Assembly: GCA_964460795.1 (NCBI GenBank)
Contig: CAYWRU010000011.1
Coordinates: forward strand, 1-64,000
From: CAZOOM01 sp964460795
GTDB taxonomy: Bacteria; Omnitrophota; Omnitrophia; Omnitrophales; Aquincolibacteriaceae
Reading direction: 5' to 3'
DNA: 64,000 nt
Below, piece after piece: positions 50,001 through 58,401 of this stretch (positions are counted from its first letter, which is position 1; each line of letters begins with the position of its first letter). The notes below the pieces were generated by a model. That model was not told the origin of the DNA, ran no database searches, and saw nothing but the letters and a program-made list of their open reading frames with translations. The translations under genes were made by a program, and so were the position numbers.

Positions 50001-51992
50001 TTCCTCTATCACCAATTCAAAAAGGCCAACCATCGTACCCAACGGCCCGGCGATAAGGTGCAATTCGTCTTGAATAATCAATGACGGTGGCAATTTCGAA
50101 TTGCCCGTATCCGCCGCAAAAAGTCTTGCAACGTCTTTACTGCCTTCGGTTGCGGTTGTCGACATGGCGGCAAACTTGTCGACAGTACTAATAACAAGGC
50201 TCGGAGGGGCGTCATAAATATCTTCATCGATAAATAACAGCGGAATTTCGTCTTTGAACGGACAGGAAGAATCGGAGCATTTAATGCGTGGTTTTTTCTT
50301 GATGTACTGGACTTTAGCATCGCACCAGGGACATTTTTCGACAATTGATGTATGGTCGTCATTGTCCAGTCTGCGTCTATAAGATGCGACGTCATTGGGC
50401 GTGACTTCGCCACCAACCCAGATACCGATCGTAATTTTATCCTTCCCTAAAAGCCTCTCATTTTCTGCCCGAAGCCGTTCGCAAGCACAGATCACTCTGG
50501 CTGCACGCTGCAATTGTTGAGTTGTCAGCAACCGCAATGTATAACGCATAATGACGGCTGTTCCGGAACCGTCAGAACCGTATTTGAGGCGGCGATAAAT
50601 GATCGTGAAAACAGCAGTCCCTAAATATGCTTCTGTTTTCCCGCCGCCGGTCGGAAACCAGATGAGATCAACGAGTTCTCTGTCACTGCTCTTTTCTTGG
50701 GTTAATCCAGGCAAATTCATAAGAATGAACGCTATTTGAAAAGCACGCCATTTATTCTCGTCGGATTTTTGCTGGAGAGCCATTACCTTATTCATGAGGG
50801 AGAAAGCAAGCATGCTTTTCCCGTCACTCTCTAAAAGAGCAATGCCTTCCAAAATTCGGTTTGCGCTATTTCTGCATTGAGTTAAATTGCTAACAGCGGC
50901 TTCTTTAAGACCGTCTTCCATCCTATTTACAGCGGCTTCCTGATCGACGATCCACTCAAGATACAACTTCGGAATTTGATTAAGTTCCGAAATTATTAAA
51001 TTTCGCTTCTCCTTCGAATCATCGGCCAAAAATTTCATGTCCAATGCTTTTAACTTCTCGCTGTGTTCTCCGATTTGATATTCGATATTCGGCACCTCTT
51101 CTACGGGGAGCGAAGACGTGGCAACGTTTCTGACGCGACCGTTTCCGGCATCATCACTCCATTTGGCGGCACATCCGTGCCCTATGGCAAAAGTTTGTTT
51201 CCGAGAAAAAAGCAGCTCGTAATTTTGTTCTTCTTTTTCATCGACTGCCCGGAACACTTTTCGGGGAATAAAAATTTCCTGCCCTTTCGAGCCGGAAATT
51301 TCTAATTCGGTTTGAAAAAATGAGTTGAGGGCGATGAACGATTGACTTATTACGTCATCGTCGGCATTGACACTAAACGTATTTTCATTGACCAAACTCG
51401 CCGTCAAAAAACCGGTTGTTTTGTCAAACACAAAAAGGAGGAATAAGCCTTTGCAGATAGGAATTTTCTTTTTGCCTGATTCCAATTCACCGTAGGTAAC
51501 AACACCGTCTTTCCGCATTGGTATCCGTTTCCAAACACGGCTCTTTTTCGGTTTAGCAGGGGCCTGCTGTTCATCGGACGGCGCTTGAATTCCCGTCTCT
51601 TCTTTGACAAAGGGTTCATATCTCGCTGCAGTTACTTTGAAGGCAATATCCGCTCGTAGCGCAACATTAATCATGCAACTCAGGCCTATGCAGGAAGGCA
51701 TGTATACATTGGCTAAGTCATATATTTTTAATTCGGATTTATCAGTAGCCAAATCATCGGAGGATTTCTCCGTTACGCCGTCCGCCCCTGTTTCGTCTAA
51801 TGTCTCTTCGGAAAATTCAGATTTCTCGACGGATGTGCTTTGGGGATATAAAATTCCGGCGATGTAATAATCCCTATGAGGTAGCGCCAGCAATTCTTCC
51901 GTTTCTTCGTGAGGGCCTATCAACTCATTATGAATGTAATCAATCAGATCCTGCCGAACAATCCGATGCTCTTCTTTTTCTGATCCGGTCAT
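46983..51992 (-). CDS. drmAB: Fused DISARM helicase DrmA and DUF1998 protein DrmB
   Basis: A 1,669-residue protein. Residues 1 to about 1070 are DrmA: an N-terminal domain (QDLIDYIHNELIGPHEE), SF2 helicase Walker A WFPTGGGKTEAYL (445-457), a four-Cys zinc cluster (about 550-575), Walker B/DELH at 642-645 (IIQDELHLIAGPLGTMVGL), and the late helicase motif NMFSVGVDISRLG...EYIQASSRVGRQYPG. Residues 1077-1669 are DrmB: RSGQLVVPFGIGAIVEL, CQNGHIDDVPWDVLVHAP, and DUF1998 near the end (TSSGDAEGTLGGLVRQG, then Cys clusters LAACHACVLLPEISCENQN). These are normally two genes. An AGGA seven bases before an internal ATG (codon 1075) leaves room for separate DrmB synthesis. ATGA overlap with the upstream helicase gene. 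Confidence 0.88.
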   Translation of the reverse strand: MTGSEKEEHRIVRQDLIDYIHNELIGPHEETEELLALPHRDYYIAGILYPQSTSVEKSEFSEETLDETGADGVTEKSSDDLATDKSELKIYDLANVYMPSCIGLSCMINVALRADIAFKVTAARYEPFVKEETGIQAPSDEQQAPAKPKKSRVWKRIPMRKDGVVTYGELESGKKKIPICKGLFLLFVFDKTTGFLTASLVNENTFSVNADDDVISQSFIALNSFFQTELEISGSKGQEIFIPRKVFRAVDEKEEQNYELLFSRKQTFAIGHGCAAKWSDDAGNGRVRNVATSSLPVEEVPNIEYQIGEHSEKLKALDMKFLADDSKEKRNLIISELNQIPKLYLEWIVDQEAAVNRMEDGLKEAAVSNLTQCRNSANRILEGIALLESDGKSMLAFSLMNKVMALQQKSDENKWRAFQIAFILMNLPGLTQEKSSDRELVDLIWFPTGGGKTEAYLGTAVFTIIYRRLKYGSDGSGTAVIMRYTLRLLTTQQLQRAARVICACERLRAENERLLGKDKITIGIWVGGEVTPNDVASYRRRLDNDDHTSIVEKCPWCDAKVQYIKKKPRIKCSDSSCPFKDEIPLLFIDEDIYDAPPSLVISTVDKFAAMSTTATEGSKDVARLFAADTGNSKLPPSLIIQDELHLIAGPLGTMVGLFELVIEEMCALKNVTPKIVAATATIRGAKQQCESLFKRAVRQFPPPGIQIGDNFFSKEILHADAPGRIFIGVQASGHTLTTTEIRIMAAILQGTAVLCERYTAEAQGGRKEERFTNPNKYLDPYWTLIAYFNSIRELGKCHSLISQDINDRMKALSQRIGMRRRVVYELLEMTGMRKSKEIPDMLAQLGIQMGEKSCVDTVLTTNMFSVGVDISRLGIMVIASQPKSNAEYIQASSRVGRQYPGIVCALYDFSRSRDKSYYENFTGYHKALYRYVEASSLTPFSKPALDRGLDSVIVSLLRNRFRMQNVKELTDVRSSQEVFDRIGKIILDRVEKTDLRELERTKNILDQRLNDLRNYLSTSANPNYKDFLWSPTNKSHKEMWQWEMLSSMRNVDSSSNITVCALKGTNEVLSQDDSMNMVRSGQLVVPFGIGAIVELEKNKSALIAYWQDQGNSITERPDRRFLRRLGGNEFVAPPTENDKRSVAGILFPKWGYCQKCREFARIAEAQFDFNKKRKQWCHWHDGYPHAIIPIRFIAVCQNGHIDDVPWDVLVHAPTGIIEGDQSHVLKYFSSGPTGGLGNDRIECSCGKKLSFFSLMRADFPCTGRTYLDIRNPFHSTPCSESMEIRHRGASSIYFPIVRSSIYIPDYNDEKIAEAVARLKSVLNEPKPEYRELVEQKLFEQAGVPKETAWKLFVDSFEPVDQDELSDVSRELAYRRAEYLVFSDSLAGRDFFNKNLDLERECEYGKGRLKFPSGVSDIVLVRSLKETRAILGFTRIYPLGTDSSNVESEQTGDVRAHRVSVVRGDRKIPAIEVRGEGIFLRFDTGAIERWAKQKNVMQRTDNIGKRYRSCGKSYGVATDQITPGFVMLHTLSHILIRRLGVECGYPIASLRERLYYEEKEGKISTCGLLIYTSSGDAEGTLGGLVRQGRHDRFPIFFENAVIGSRWCSADPLCIESKGQGREALNLAACHACVLLPEISCENQNVYLDRGLLVETKDNLGFFSDAFKTEK

Positions 51993-53743
51993 ATCATGGC
52001 CGCCTTATTTAGGACATATTCTTTCGATCTTTTTTCGTAGTCCCGTTTCAAATCCTCTTCCATGAAAATATATAAGAGACTTTTCGCCCTTGTCATCATC
52101 ACGTATAAAAGTCTCACATCGTCTAACCTCTCAATATCGGGAAGGATAACAACGCTGTTTTCTAACCCCTTGAAATCCTTTGCGGAGCAGACAACAACGT
52201 AATGTCTTTCTTTTATCAAATCGTTCTCGTCATTTATTTCTCGCAATTCATATTTCAAAGAGTCGCACTTACATTTTTGGACGAAGTCGCGGGTAGAACG
52301 CATGGTTAAAACCGTTATTTGGTCGGCCTTTACCCCGTCATCCGCCAATTTGTTTAAAAGTTCGTGAAATATATTTTCATCGGTAGAAGAATGCTTATAA
52401 AAAACTGGCCGCACTTCTGCTCCGCCGTCATGGAGAACGTGATGAAACAAAAAACGGGTAATTTTCTCAGTTTCTTCGGCTATGCTTCGGGCATTTCTGC
52501 AATTGCACTTCAGTTCTGCCTGGGTAGGCATAAATTCCCGTAATGCACTTTCTATACGCGCGTCTCCTTCATCATGTAAACCGGATTGCCTGAATTTGTC
52601 GGAAAAAATTGCCCATGCTCCCCGCCTGAACCCGTCCTTTAAAAGGCAGTTAAGAATTTCGAGACACTGCCCTTTCAATAAATCCTGTCCTTCGTCGACA
52701 ATCAAATCATCAAATTTAAAAAGATCGCTTTGCCGGTGTAATATTTCAGAAACGCGGTTGATTTCCTGAGCGTCGGCTTCCTCATATTTTGTAAGTTTAA
52801 GAGGAAAAGAGGACGGCTCGGTCTGCTTTGTCTTACAAAAATAATCGACGATTCCGGCAAAGTTGGTAACGCTGATCAAATTCCGTTCCTGGAATTTGTC
52901 ACAAATTGCGTTAATATATCGAGCCAAATACGGGGAAAAACAAACAAAGAGAACCTTTTTACCTTTTCGACTTTGATATTTGATCCGCTCGAGAGCTAGT
53001 AGCGTTTTGCCGGTTCCGGCGGCACCAGAAATCAAAATTCGTTGATTGCTCTCAAGAGCGGAGAGAGTTCGACATTGTTCCTCCGTCAACTTGATCAATT
53101 CGGACTCCGTTCTTTTCAAATAGTCAGATAGAGGTACTGAAAATTCAAAATCTCCGCGTAAATACTCAATTAGCTCATCCATTTCTATTTCAGAAATTGT
53201 TCTGGCATTATTTTTCTTCTTTGACCAATACGTCATTACACGCTCTAAGTAACTGTCAAAGTTAAGTTCAAGCATAGGCTTGTCGCAAACTATGTCAGAA
53301 TCCCATTCGACGCTTTGTTCCCGAAATAAAATATCTGAGAAAAATACACCGTAACCAAAAGTCGTCTTGGCATATATGGAATGCTCCCCGAAGCGTCTTA
53401 AAAGTCTCTGTCTGAGACTGTACATATTCTTTTTTACCTGTTCGAACGGACCTTCGATTTTTTTAGTGATTCCGCCGAATCGATCCTTAAACTCCCATAC
53501 ACCGCCTTTTCTGGACACTTCTCCGCTTTTAACTTCAAAACAAAATACGCCATTTTCGCAAATATAAATGAAATCAATTTCACATTCCGCCTTCCTGGAT
53601 ATGTGTTCGGGAATATTGAGAGAATGTAAACAATACGCGGTAGTCGGTATTTTAATACGCTGAAATGCCGCAAAGATTTTTCTCTCCCCCCCGCTCGGAT
53701 TACTTTTGGAAATGCCCGTGGGTATAAGTTTGATTTCAGGCAT
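51989..53743 (-). CDS. NERD-nuclease / superfamily 1 helicase
   Basis: A 584-residue protein. Residues about 15-140 are a nuclease-related (NERD) domain: NPSGGERKIFAAFQ, AECEIDFIYICENGVFCFEVKSGEV with Asp, Glu and Lys in the PD-(D/E)xK order. Residues about 210-575 are a UvrD-like helicase: ISGAAGTGKTLLALERI (Lys246), DDLIVDEGQDLL, LKCNCRNARSIAEE and MMTRAKSLLYIF. It starts one base inside the drmE stop (TAATG) and overlaps drmAB by four bases, so it is a fixed part of the operon. A nuclease-helicase in this place may do the job of the missing DrmC nuclease. Confidence 0.85.
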   Translation of the reverse strand: MPEIKLIPTGISKSNPSGGERKIFAAFQRIKIPTTAYCLHSLNIPEHISRKAECEIDFIYICENGVFCFEVKSGEVSRKGGVWEFKDRFGGITKKIEGPFEQVKKNMYSLRQRLLRRFGEHSIYAKTTFGYGVFFSDILFREQSVEWDSDIVCDKPMLELNFDSYLERVMTYWSKKKNNARTISEIEMDELIEYLRGDFEFSVPLSDYLKRTESELIKLTEEQCRTLSALESNQRILISGAAGTGKTLLALERIKYQSRKGKKVLFVCFSPYLARYINAICDKFQERNLISVTNFAGIVDYFCKTKQTEPSSFPLKLTKYEEADAQEINRVSEILHRQSDLFKFDDLIVDEGQDLLKGQCLEILNCLLKDGFRRGAWAIFSDKFRQSGLHDEGDARIESALREFMPTQAELKCNCRNARSIAEETEKITRFLFHHVLHDGGAEVRPVFYKHSSTDENIFHELLNKLADDGVKADQITVLTMRSTRDFVQKCKCDSLKYELREINDENDLIKERHYVVVCSAKDFKGLENSVVILPDIERLDDVRLLYVMMTRAKSLLYIFMEEDLKRDYEKRSKEYVLNKAAMI

Positions 53744-56409
53744 TATTTTTCCAACAACCTATTGACCATGTTATAAGGAACCTTTTTGTTTTCTCGTCCG
53801 ATATGAAAAATTTGGACCGGCTGGACATGATTTTTTAAATCCTTTAGATTCTCTATCAATTGCCCCGTGGATTCTTTTCTCGGCTGATTATCCTGTGATA
53901 GAGAACCTATGATTTCCCTTGCCAGGTATTTCCCAACAAAAACGTGGAGGGCCCGCAATTTAGTACAGGCTCTGCATATTTCCCCACCCCGCATGATAAG
54001 TTCAGGATCATCGATTAATTTTCCCAAGATCAGTATTAATCGCGCCAACGAAAGCGGGGCGATGATATCTTCATCAAACCAGCGCTTGACCGTGGGCAGC
54101 TTTTCAGAAAATCCTTCTCTGTTTAAAAGCTCCGTGATTTGTTCGTCGCTAAAATTATTTTTTTCTTTCAATCTTTGCAATGCATTTTTCCAAAGCGCGG
54201 CTTTCTCTTTCAGCCCAGGATGTTGCCCCTCCGCAATATCGACGACAACTTCGAACAAATCCCTTCTTTCATCTTTTAGAAAAAGTAGCTCATCACCACA
54301 CACAAGAGAATCGATCCCTTTAACCGTAACGCTTCTTGAGGCCCTGTCGAGAACCTTTGCTTTATATCTTTCAGTAAAAAAACCACAGTAATCGTCATCA
54401 AATACGACATAGACCGCATCAACGGGGCCGCGATCCATTTGCCCGGGCGCTATCGGAATCTCGCCTTTCAACCATAATTTATCAATTAAATCCTTTAAAG
54501 TTTCTTCCCTTTCGGTTTGATCCGAAATTCTTCTTGGTTCCGATCCGTTTTGAGAACCGAACAATTGGCCGTATTCGGTCACTGAAATACCGAGAAGCTT
54601 CGCTTTTTGTTCAATGGGGCTAAAACGAGAGGCTGAAGTCATTCTTCTATTTTCCGCAATCGCTAGATTGTCCTCTTCAATCTCGTAAAGTAGGTATATT
54701 TGACGGGGGGAAATAGGTCTATCAAGTAAGGGGGCGTGAGAGTTTCCGAACCAACCGCTAAAAATCAAATTCGGGGCGTAGGAAACACTTCGCAAATCGG
54801 ATAATGATAAAAAACGGTTATTCCCCCGATTTTTTCCGTAGAGTTTCTCGGCTTTCTCTGCATCCCCTGTGCGCCTTACGATTACAGAAGTCCCTTGGTT
54901 CGCGGCAATATAGTCTTTAAGAAGGCGGCACTTCGCATTTCCGACTGTACGAAAACTCAATTCTAACGCATCAACATTCTGTTGAATCTGATCAATCGTT
55001 AATCGAGTATCAGAATCAAATATATTGCGACTTACAATATCGCACAGCTCATGGATCGCTTTCGCATCAGCGGGATACCTTTCGTTCTCTTTTCCGTTCG
55101 CAGGAATGCCGACGTTGTAAAAAGGTGACAAAATTTCATTGCGAAACCTATATACCCGAAGGATCAAATCTGATATAGCCTCCCCATAAACTGGATTTTC
55201 CGAGTGCCTTCGTAAATGCAAAAGGGCTTTTGTGAGATGCCGCATACATTTCCTCACCCCGGCATCCGGGTAAGGGATCTTTATAATGCTCCGTTCAAGC
55301 GATACCGTGTTTGATAACATGTTTCTCTGAATCAAAAACGGATCATCCGCCGTTATTTTCGTTTCGCCTGCATCTGGCTTATGATTGCAAAGGGTCTTTA
55401 CCGACGGCGAATCCCATACCCACATCGCAAAGCCGATTTCTTTTATTTTTTCAAGTAGTTCGTCCTCGATTTGAGACGAAAGCAACAATATTTTGTTGTT
55501 AAGATGCGGCATTTCCAGCAATTGCTTTAGTTCCCAAATCCGAGAAACCAGCTTTGATTCACCGTCGACAATAAGGGTGTCTATGTTTAAGTTACTCCTG
55601 ATAACCTCCATGGCGATGCTTAAATCGGAGACAACGCGAATCATGGGGGGCCGGCTGTCTCTAATTGGTAAGATTCTGGATTCTTTTTGAGGATTGCTTT
55701 GAACAACAACCGGAACCGCTCGGCAAAAATCTTCGATAATGGCTTCTTTGCCGACTGTTTCGGGCTCGCATCGGACAATCAGATTCTTCAATTGTTCTAC
55801 GTAATCCTTTTTTTGAGTCACTACCACTATAGAAGTCTTCGGACATAACTCTTTAGCATCAATTCGATAAAGCGTAGAAAATAAGGGGTGGCCCACCGTA
55901 GGTATAGCTGGTTTACCGGTAAATGATCGTTCTTTTCGTGCAGAGCCAGAATAAAGTTGAATTCTGCCTTTTAATCTGTCAACAGGCATTCGATTCATGC
56001 AGCCGCCATGTTTACCTTTTCCTTTTTCCAAAAAAGACATCTCTCTTTTTTCGCGATTAAAATCAACAAACCTGACTAATTTTCCATCTACCAAAAATAG
56101 CTGGTCTCTTTGAAGTTGATTTAGTATTTCTGCGGAAGGATCGCAATAATCTTCTTCGTAAGTGCATAACGTCGCCACTAAAACGGCCCAATGCAAAACA
56201 GCGCTTCCGTAAGGATGAATCAATGCAATGTTATCCTGAGTCTCATCAATGACACACTTGGCGACAAATGCCGCGTTGAGTCGCTCAAAGTCAGAAGGTC
56301 GGAGAGTCTCATTTCGTCGTGAAACTCCAAGCCGAATCCGATTAAACCATTCGGGGATATCCTTTGACGATTTAATTTTTGCCAATAACTCTTCAACGAT
56401 GTCTATCAA
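53743..56409 (-). CDS. drmE: DISARM protein DrmE
   Basis: About 888 residues; matches what I know of class 2 DISARM DrmE in length, in position at the head of the operon, and in the late segment ELLNREGFSEKLPTVKRWFDEDIIAPLSLARL. The middle has a nucleotide-binding-like alternation (IDTLIVDGESKLV, NNKILLLSSQIEDELL) suggesting a degenerate ATPase/helicase fold. I choose TTG 56409 because GGGGA sits seven bases upstream; TTG 56415 is also in frame, but no ATG is available. Biochemical role unknown. A strong terminator lies 44 bases upstream. Confidence 0.75.
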   Translation of the reverse strand: MIDIVEELLAKIKSSKDIPEWFNRIRLGVSRRNETLRPSDFERLNAAFVAKCVIDETQDNIALIHPYGSAVLHWAVLVATLCTYEEDYCDPSAEILNQLQRDQLFLVDGKLVRFVDFNREKREMSFLEKGKGKHGGCMNRMPVDRLKGRIQLYSGSARKERSFTGKPAIPTVGHPLFSTLYRIDAKELCPKTSIVVVTQKKDYVEQLKNLIVRCEPETVGKEAIIEDFCRAVPVVVQSNPQKESRILPIRDSRPPMIRVVSDLSIAMEVIRSNLNIDTLIVDGESKLVSRIWELKQLLEMPHLNNKILLLSSQIEDELLEKIKEIGFAMWVWDSPSVKTLCNHKPDAGETKITADDPFLIQRNMLSNTVSLERSIIKIPYPDAGVRKCMRHLTKALLHLRRHSENPVYGEAISDLILRVYRFRNEILSPFYNVGIPANGKENERYPADAKAIHELCDIVSRNIFDSDTRLTIDQIQQNVDALELSFRTVGNAKCRLLKDYIAANQGTSVIVRRTGDAEKAEKLYGKNRGNNRFLSLSDLRSVSYAPNLIFSGWFGNSHAPLLDRPISPRQIYLLYEIEEDNLAIAENRRMTSASRFSPIEQKAKLLGISVTEYGQLFGSQNGSEPRRISDQTEREETLKDLIDKLWLKGEIPIAPGQMDRGPVDAVYVVFDDDYCGFFTERYKAKVLDRASRSVTVKGIDSLVCGDELLFLKDERRDLFEVVVDIAEGQHPGLKEKAALWKNALQRLKEKNNFSDEQITELLNREGFSEKLPTVKRWFDEDIIAPLSLARLILILGKLIDDPELIMRGGEICRACTKLRALHVFVGKYLAREIIGSLSQDNQPRKESTGQLIENLKDLKNHVQPVQIFHIGRENKKVPYNMVNRLLEK

Positions 56410-56452
56410 GCGCAAATTCCCCAGGGAAAGAAATTTTTATGGTCTCATCCGT

Positions 56453-56475
56453 AAAAAAAGCGGGCAAATGCCCGC
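56453..56475 (-). terminator. Rho-independent terminator upstream of drmE
   Basis: On the minus strand GCGGGCATTTGCCCGC forms a six- to seven-bp GC-rich stem followed directly by seven T. It ends transcripts arriving from the ImmA-PIN genes. Because the drmE start is only 44 bases further on, it could also work as an attenuator in the drmE leader. Confidence 0.85.
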
Positions 56476-56574
56476 TAATTTGGTAAAGGAAACGTAAAGT
56501 AAGCATGAGGAATTATACCTGCGCCGACAGGTTAGTTCAAAGCAAAAGGGCAAGCTATGGCTTACAAGTGGAAC

Positions 56575-56683
56575 CTATTTGCTCGCACTCAAATCAATCT
56601 TTCCGACAGCCTTTTTTAGGTCTTCGCCAGTGATGTAGAGGTAGCGTTCGGTGGGTTCGGAGTTGCGGGGATGACTTATCTGA
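56575..56683 (-). pseudogene. C-terminal remnant of a tyrosine recombinase
   Basis: Directly after the PIN gene stop the minus strand reads QISHPRNSEPTERYLYITGEDLKKAVGKID, ending in a TAG at 56577-56575. The pattern G/S-H-x-x-x-x-E-P-T-E-R-Y-L-Y-I-T is the last catalytic block of XerC-like integrases with the nucleophilic Tyr. The rest of the gene is absent, replaced by the PIN/ImmA pair. It marks a second recombination boundary at the right end of the DISARM operon. Confidence 0.65.
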
Positions 56684-57220
56684 CTACGCCTTGAATCCGT
56701 AAATAAAGTCGGTATCCCCCTGCTGCGTACAATCACTGCGAAATTTTTCGGTGAATTGCAAATCTAATTTCTTTGTCAGCCCGATTTTCTTTAGCATGAC
56801 TTCGAACGATAGGCCCTTATCGCCAATATTAAATCTTCCGAGGGTTTTGTAGATGATGTTGTCAGAGGAAACTATTAGGTAAGAATCTTGGTTTTTAAAA
56901 AGAAAAGTGAGTGACGCGAGCTCGCCGGGATGAATTCGATCATAGTAAGATTTATCAGTCTTACCTATAAAATGCTTTACGTCCTCAAGAGAAACGCTCT
57001 CCACTTTGATCTTACCCGCCGTGACCCAAGGGGTTAAATCAATACGGTGCTGCTCCCCTTTTTCATCCTCGTAAAAAGACGCTTCTTGAACGACATCGCT
57101 TAAAAGCGTGACTTGATATTTGGCGACCAATAATTCCCAAACGTTTAATTCAAACGCCTCGATGACAATATTTGCATCAAGAATTATGAGTGGAGGGAAG
57201 TGCGATTGGGTCGGGGTCAT
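56684..57220 (-). CDS. PIN-domain-like protein
   Basis: A 178-residue protein with the acidic positions of PIN nucleases: Asp in LIILDANIVIEAF (about 15), Glu in HPGELASLTFLF (about 99) and Asp in IVSSDNIIYKTLG (about 118). Such domains cleave RNA in toxin-antitoxin modules. It overlaps the HTH-ImmA gene by 44 bases, which suggests coordinated expression as a toxin/regulator pair. The true start may lie further downstream. The terminator at 56453 ends the transcript. Confidence 0.7.
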   Translation of the reverse strand: MTPTQSHFPPLIILDANIVIEAFELNVWELLVAKYQVTLLSDVVQEASFYEDEKGEQHRIDLTPWVTAGKIKVESVSLEDVKHFIGKTDKSYYDRIHPGELASLTFLFKNQDSYLIVSSDNIIYKTLGRFNIGDKGLSFEVMLKKIGLTKKLDLQFTEKFRSDCTQQGDTDFIYGFKA

Positions 57221-58283
57221 GGGAGGACAAAATCTCGGTAATGTTTTTTCGTGATAATTTGTCGTATTGCAAATACTTCAAAAGTCGATTTGCCGAGATC
57301 TCGCCCGATCTCAATGCCTGTTGAGCTAAATATTTATAGCGTTCAGGATAGTGCGCCGCTTGGGCATCTTCTCTTGGCTCTTTATATTTCTGTATTTGAC
57401 GCAATATTACCGTCACCTGATCATCAGAAATATTGTAAAGAAATTTAACTTGCAGCGTTAGGGCCTCGAGCGATACATCAAATTTTCTTGCGATATCGTC
57501 GAATTTTGCTATGGAGATTTTCCCATCAGTGCTTTGCGCTAACTTTACGGCTTCCCGAAGTTTTTGTTCGGGCATTAATAAGCAACCAGCAAAATGATTG
57601 GCCAATTTTTCGTCATGAGGTTCCCGTGTATTCTCGGCAACATTTTTGCGAACCTTCCAAGTTAGCAAATGGTAAAGTTCATGAGCTAAATCAAAATTTC
57701 TTCGCCATTTCTTATTATTGAAATTAAGATAAATGGCCGCACCGCACATATCGCCATAGGTGCAAGCTGCTACCCCTTTGTTTTCTAAATCTAAATGAAA
57801 TATTTTAACATCATATTCTTCTTCGAGGACCTTTCGAAGTGTTAGGCCTGGATAATCTCCCAGCGTCATCGTTTTGATCATCTGAGCTGCAAGCATTTCT
57901 GCTTCTTGAAAATTTTTTATGGGTTCTGCAACTAACAAAGATTTAAATGAATTGGGCGTATAATTATTTGTCCATTCCTCAAGATTGGTATAAAAGCGGC
58001 ACAGTTCTCTGAATTCTGCTTCTAAAGTCTCTCGAATGGGGGATTCTGGCTGGTGTCTCCAAAGCACAGCCATTTCGCTCTGCAATTCTTCTTCCTCAAG
58101 AAAGGTGGATAGTGGCATACGATAAAAATCAGCCATCAACTGAAGCTGATTCAAATTAGGCAAACGTTTCCCGTTTTCAAATTCGCTTAGCGCCGATGCG
58201 GCTATACCAATTTCTTGGGCAACTTTTTCTTGGGTGAAGCTGAATTTCTGACGAAGGTCTGTCAGGCGCTTTCCGATGTCCAC
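57177..58283 (-). CDS. HTH-Xre / ImmA-IrrE metallopeptidase
   Basis: A 368-residue protein. Residues 6-60 are an Xre HTH (TQEKVAQEIGIAASALSEFENGKRLP). Residues about 165-250 are an ImmA/IrrE (M78) zinc peptidase with HELYH at about 199-203 and a downstream glutamate in EKLANHFAGCLLMP. The C-terminal part (about 270-368) is helical. Proteins of this type cleave repressors to induce mobile elements or switch TA systems. It has its own upstream gap of 118 bases and drives the PIN gene. ICE/TA-type regulation of the neighbouring island is plausible. Confidence 0.88.
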   Translation of the reverse strand: MDIGKRLTDLRQKFSFTQEKVAQEIGIAASALSEFENGKRLPNLNQLQLMADFYRMPLSTFLEEEELQSEMAVLWRHQPESPIRETLEAEFRELCRFYTNLEEWTNNYTPNSFKSLLVAEPIKNFQEAEMLAAQMIKTMTLGDYPGLTLRKVLEEEYDVKIFHLDLENKGVAACTYGDMCGAAIYLNFNNKKWRRNFDLAHELYHLLTWKVRKNVAENTREPHDEKLANHFAGCLLMPEQKLREAVKLAQSTDGKISIAKFDDIARKFDVSLEALTLQVKFLYNISDDQVTVILRQIQKYKEPREDAQAAHYPERYKYLAQQALRSGEISANRLLKYLQYDKLSRKNITEILSSHDPDPIALPSTHNS

Positions 58284-58401
58284 GGGAGGCTCCTTTTCTG
58301 AATTCCTGAAGAAAATATAACAGATTTTCCAATGTTTTACAAAGTTTTCTTCTATATTATCGAACTTTGTTTGATAAACTGTAGCTAACCTCTGGGCTAA
58401 T

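Noticed and set aside
46983..51992. A frameshift or split between DrmA and DrmB
   Set aside because: The frame runs unbroken through the junction at about codon 1070 with normal codon use on both sides; no stop or slippery site was seen.
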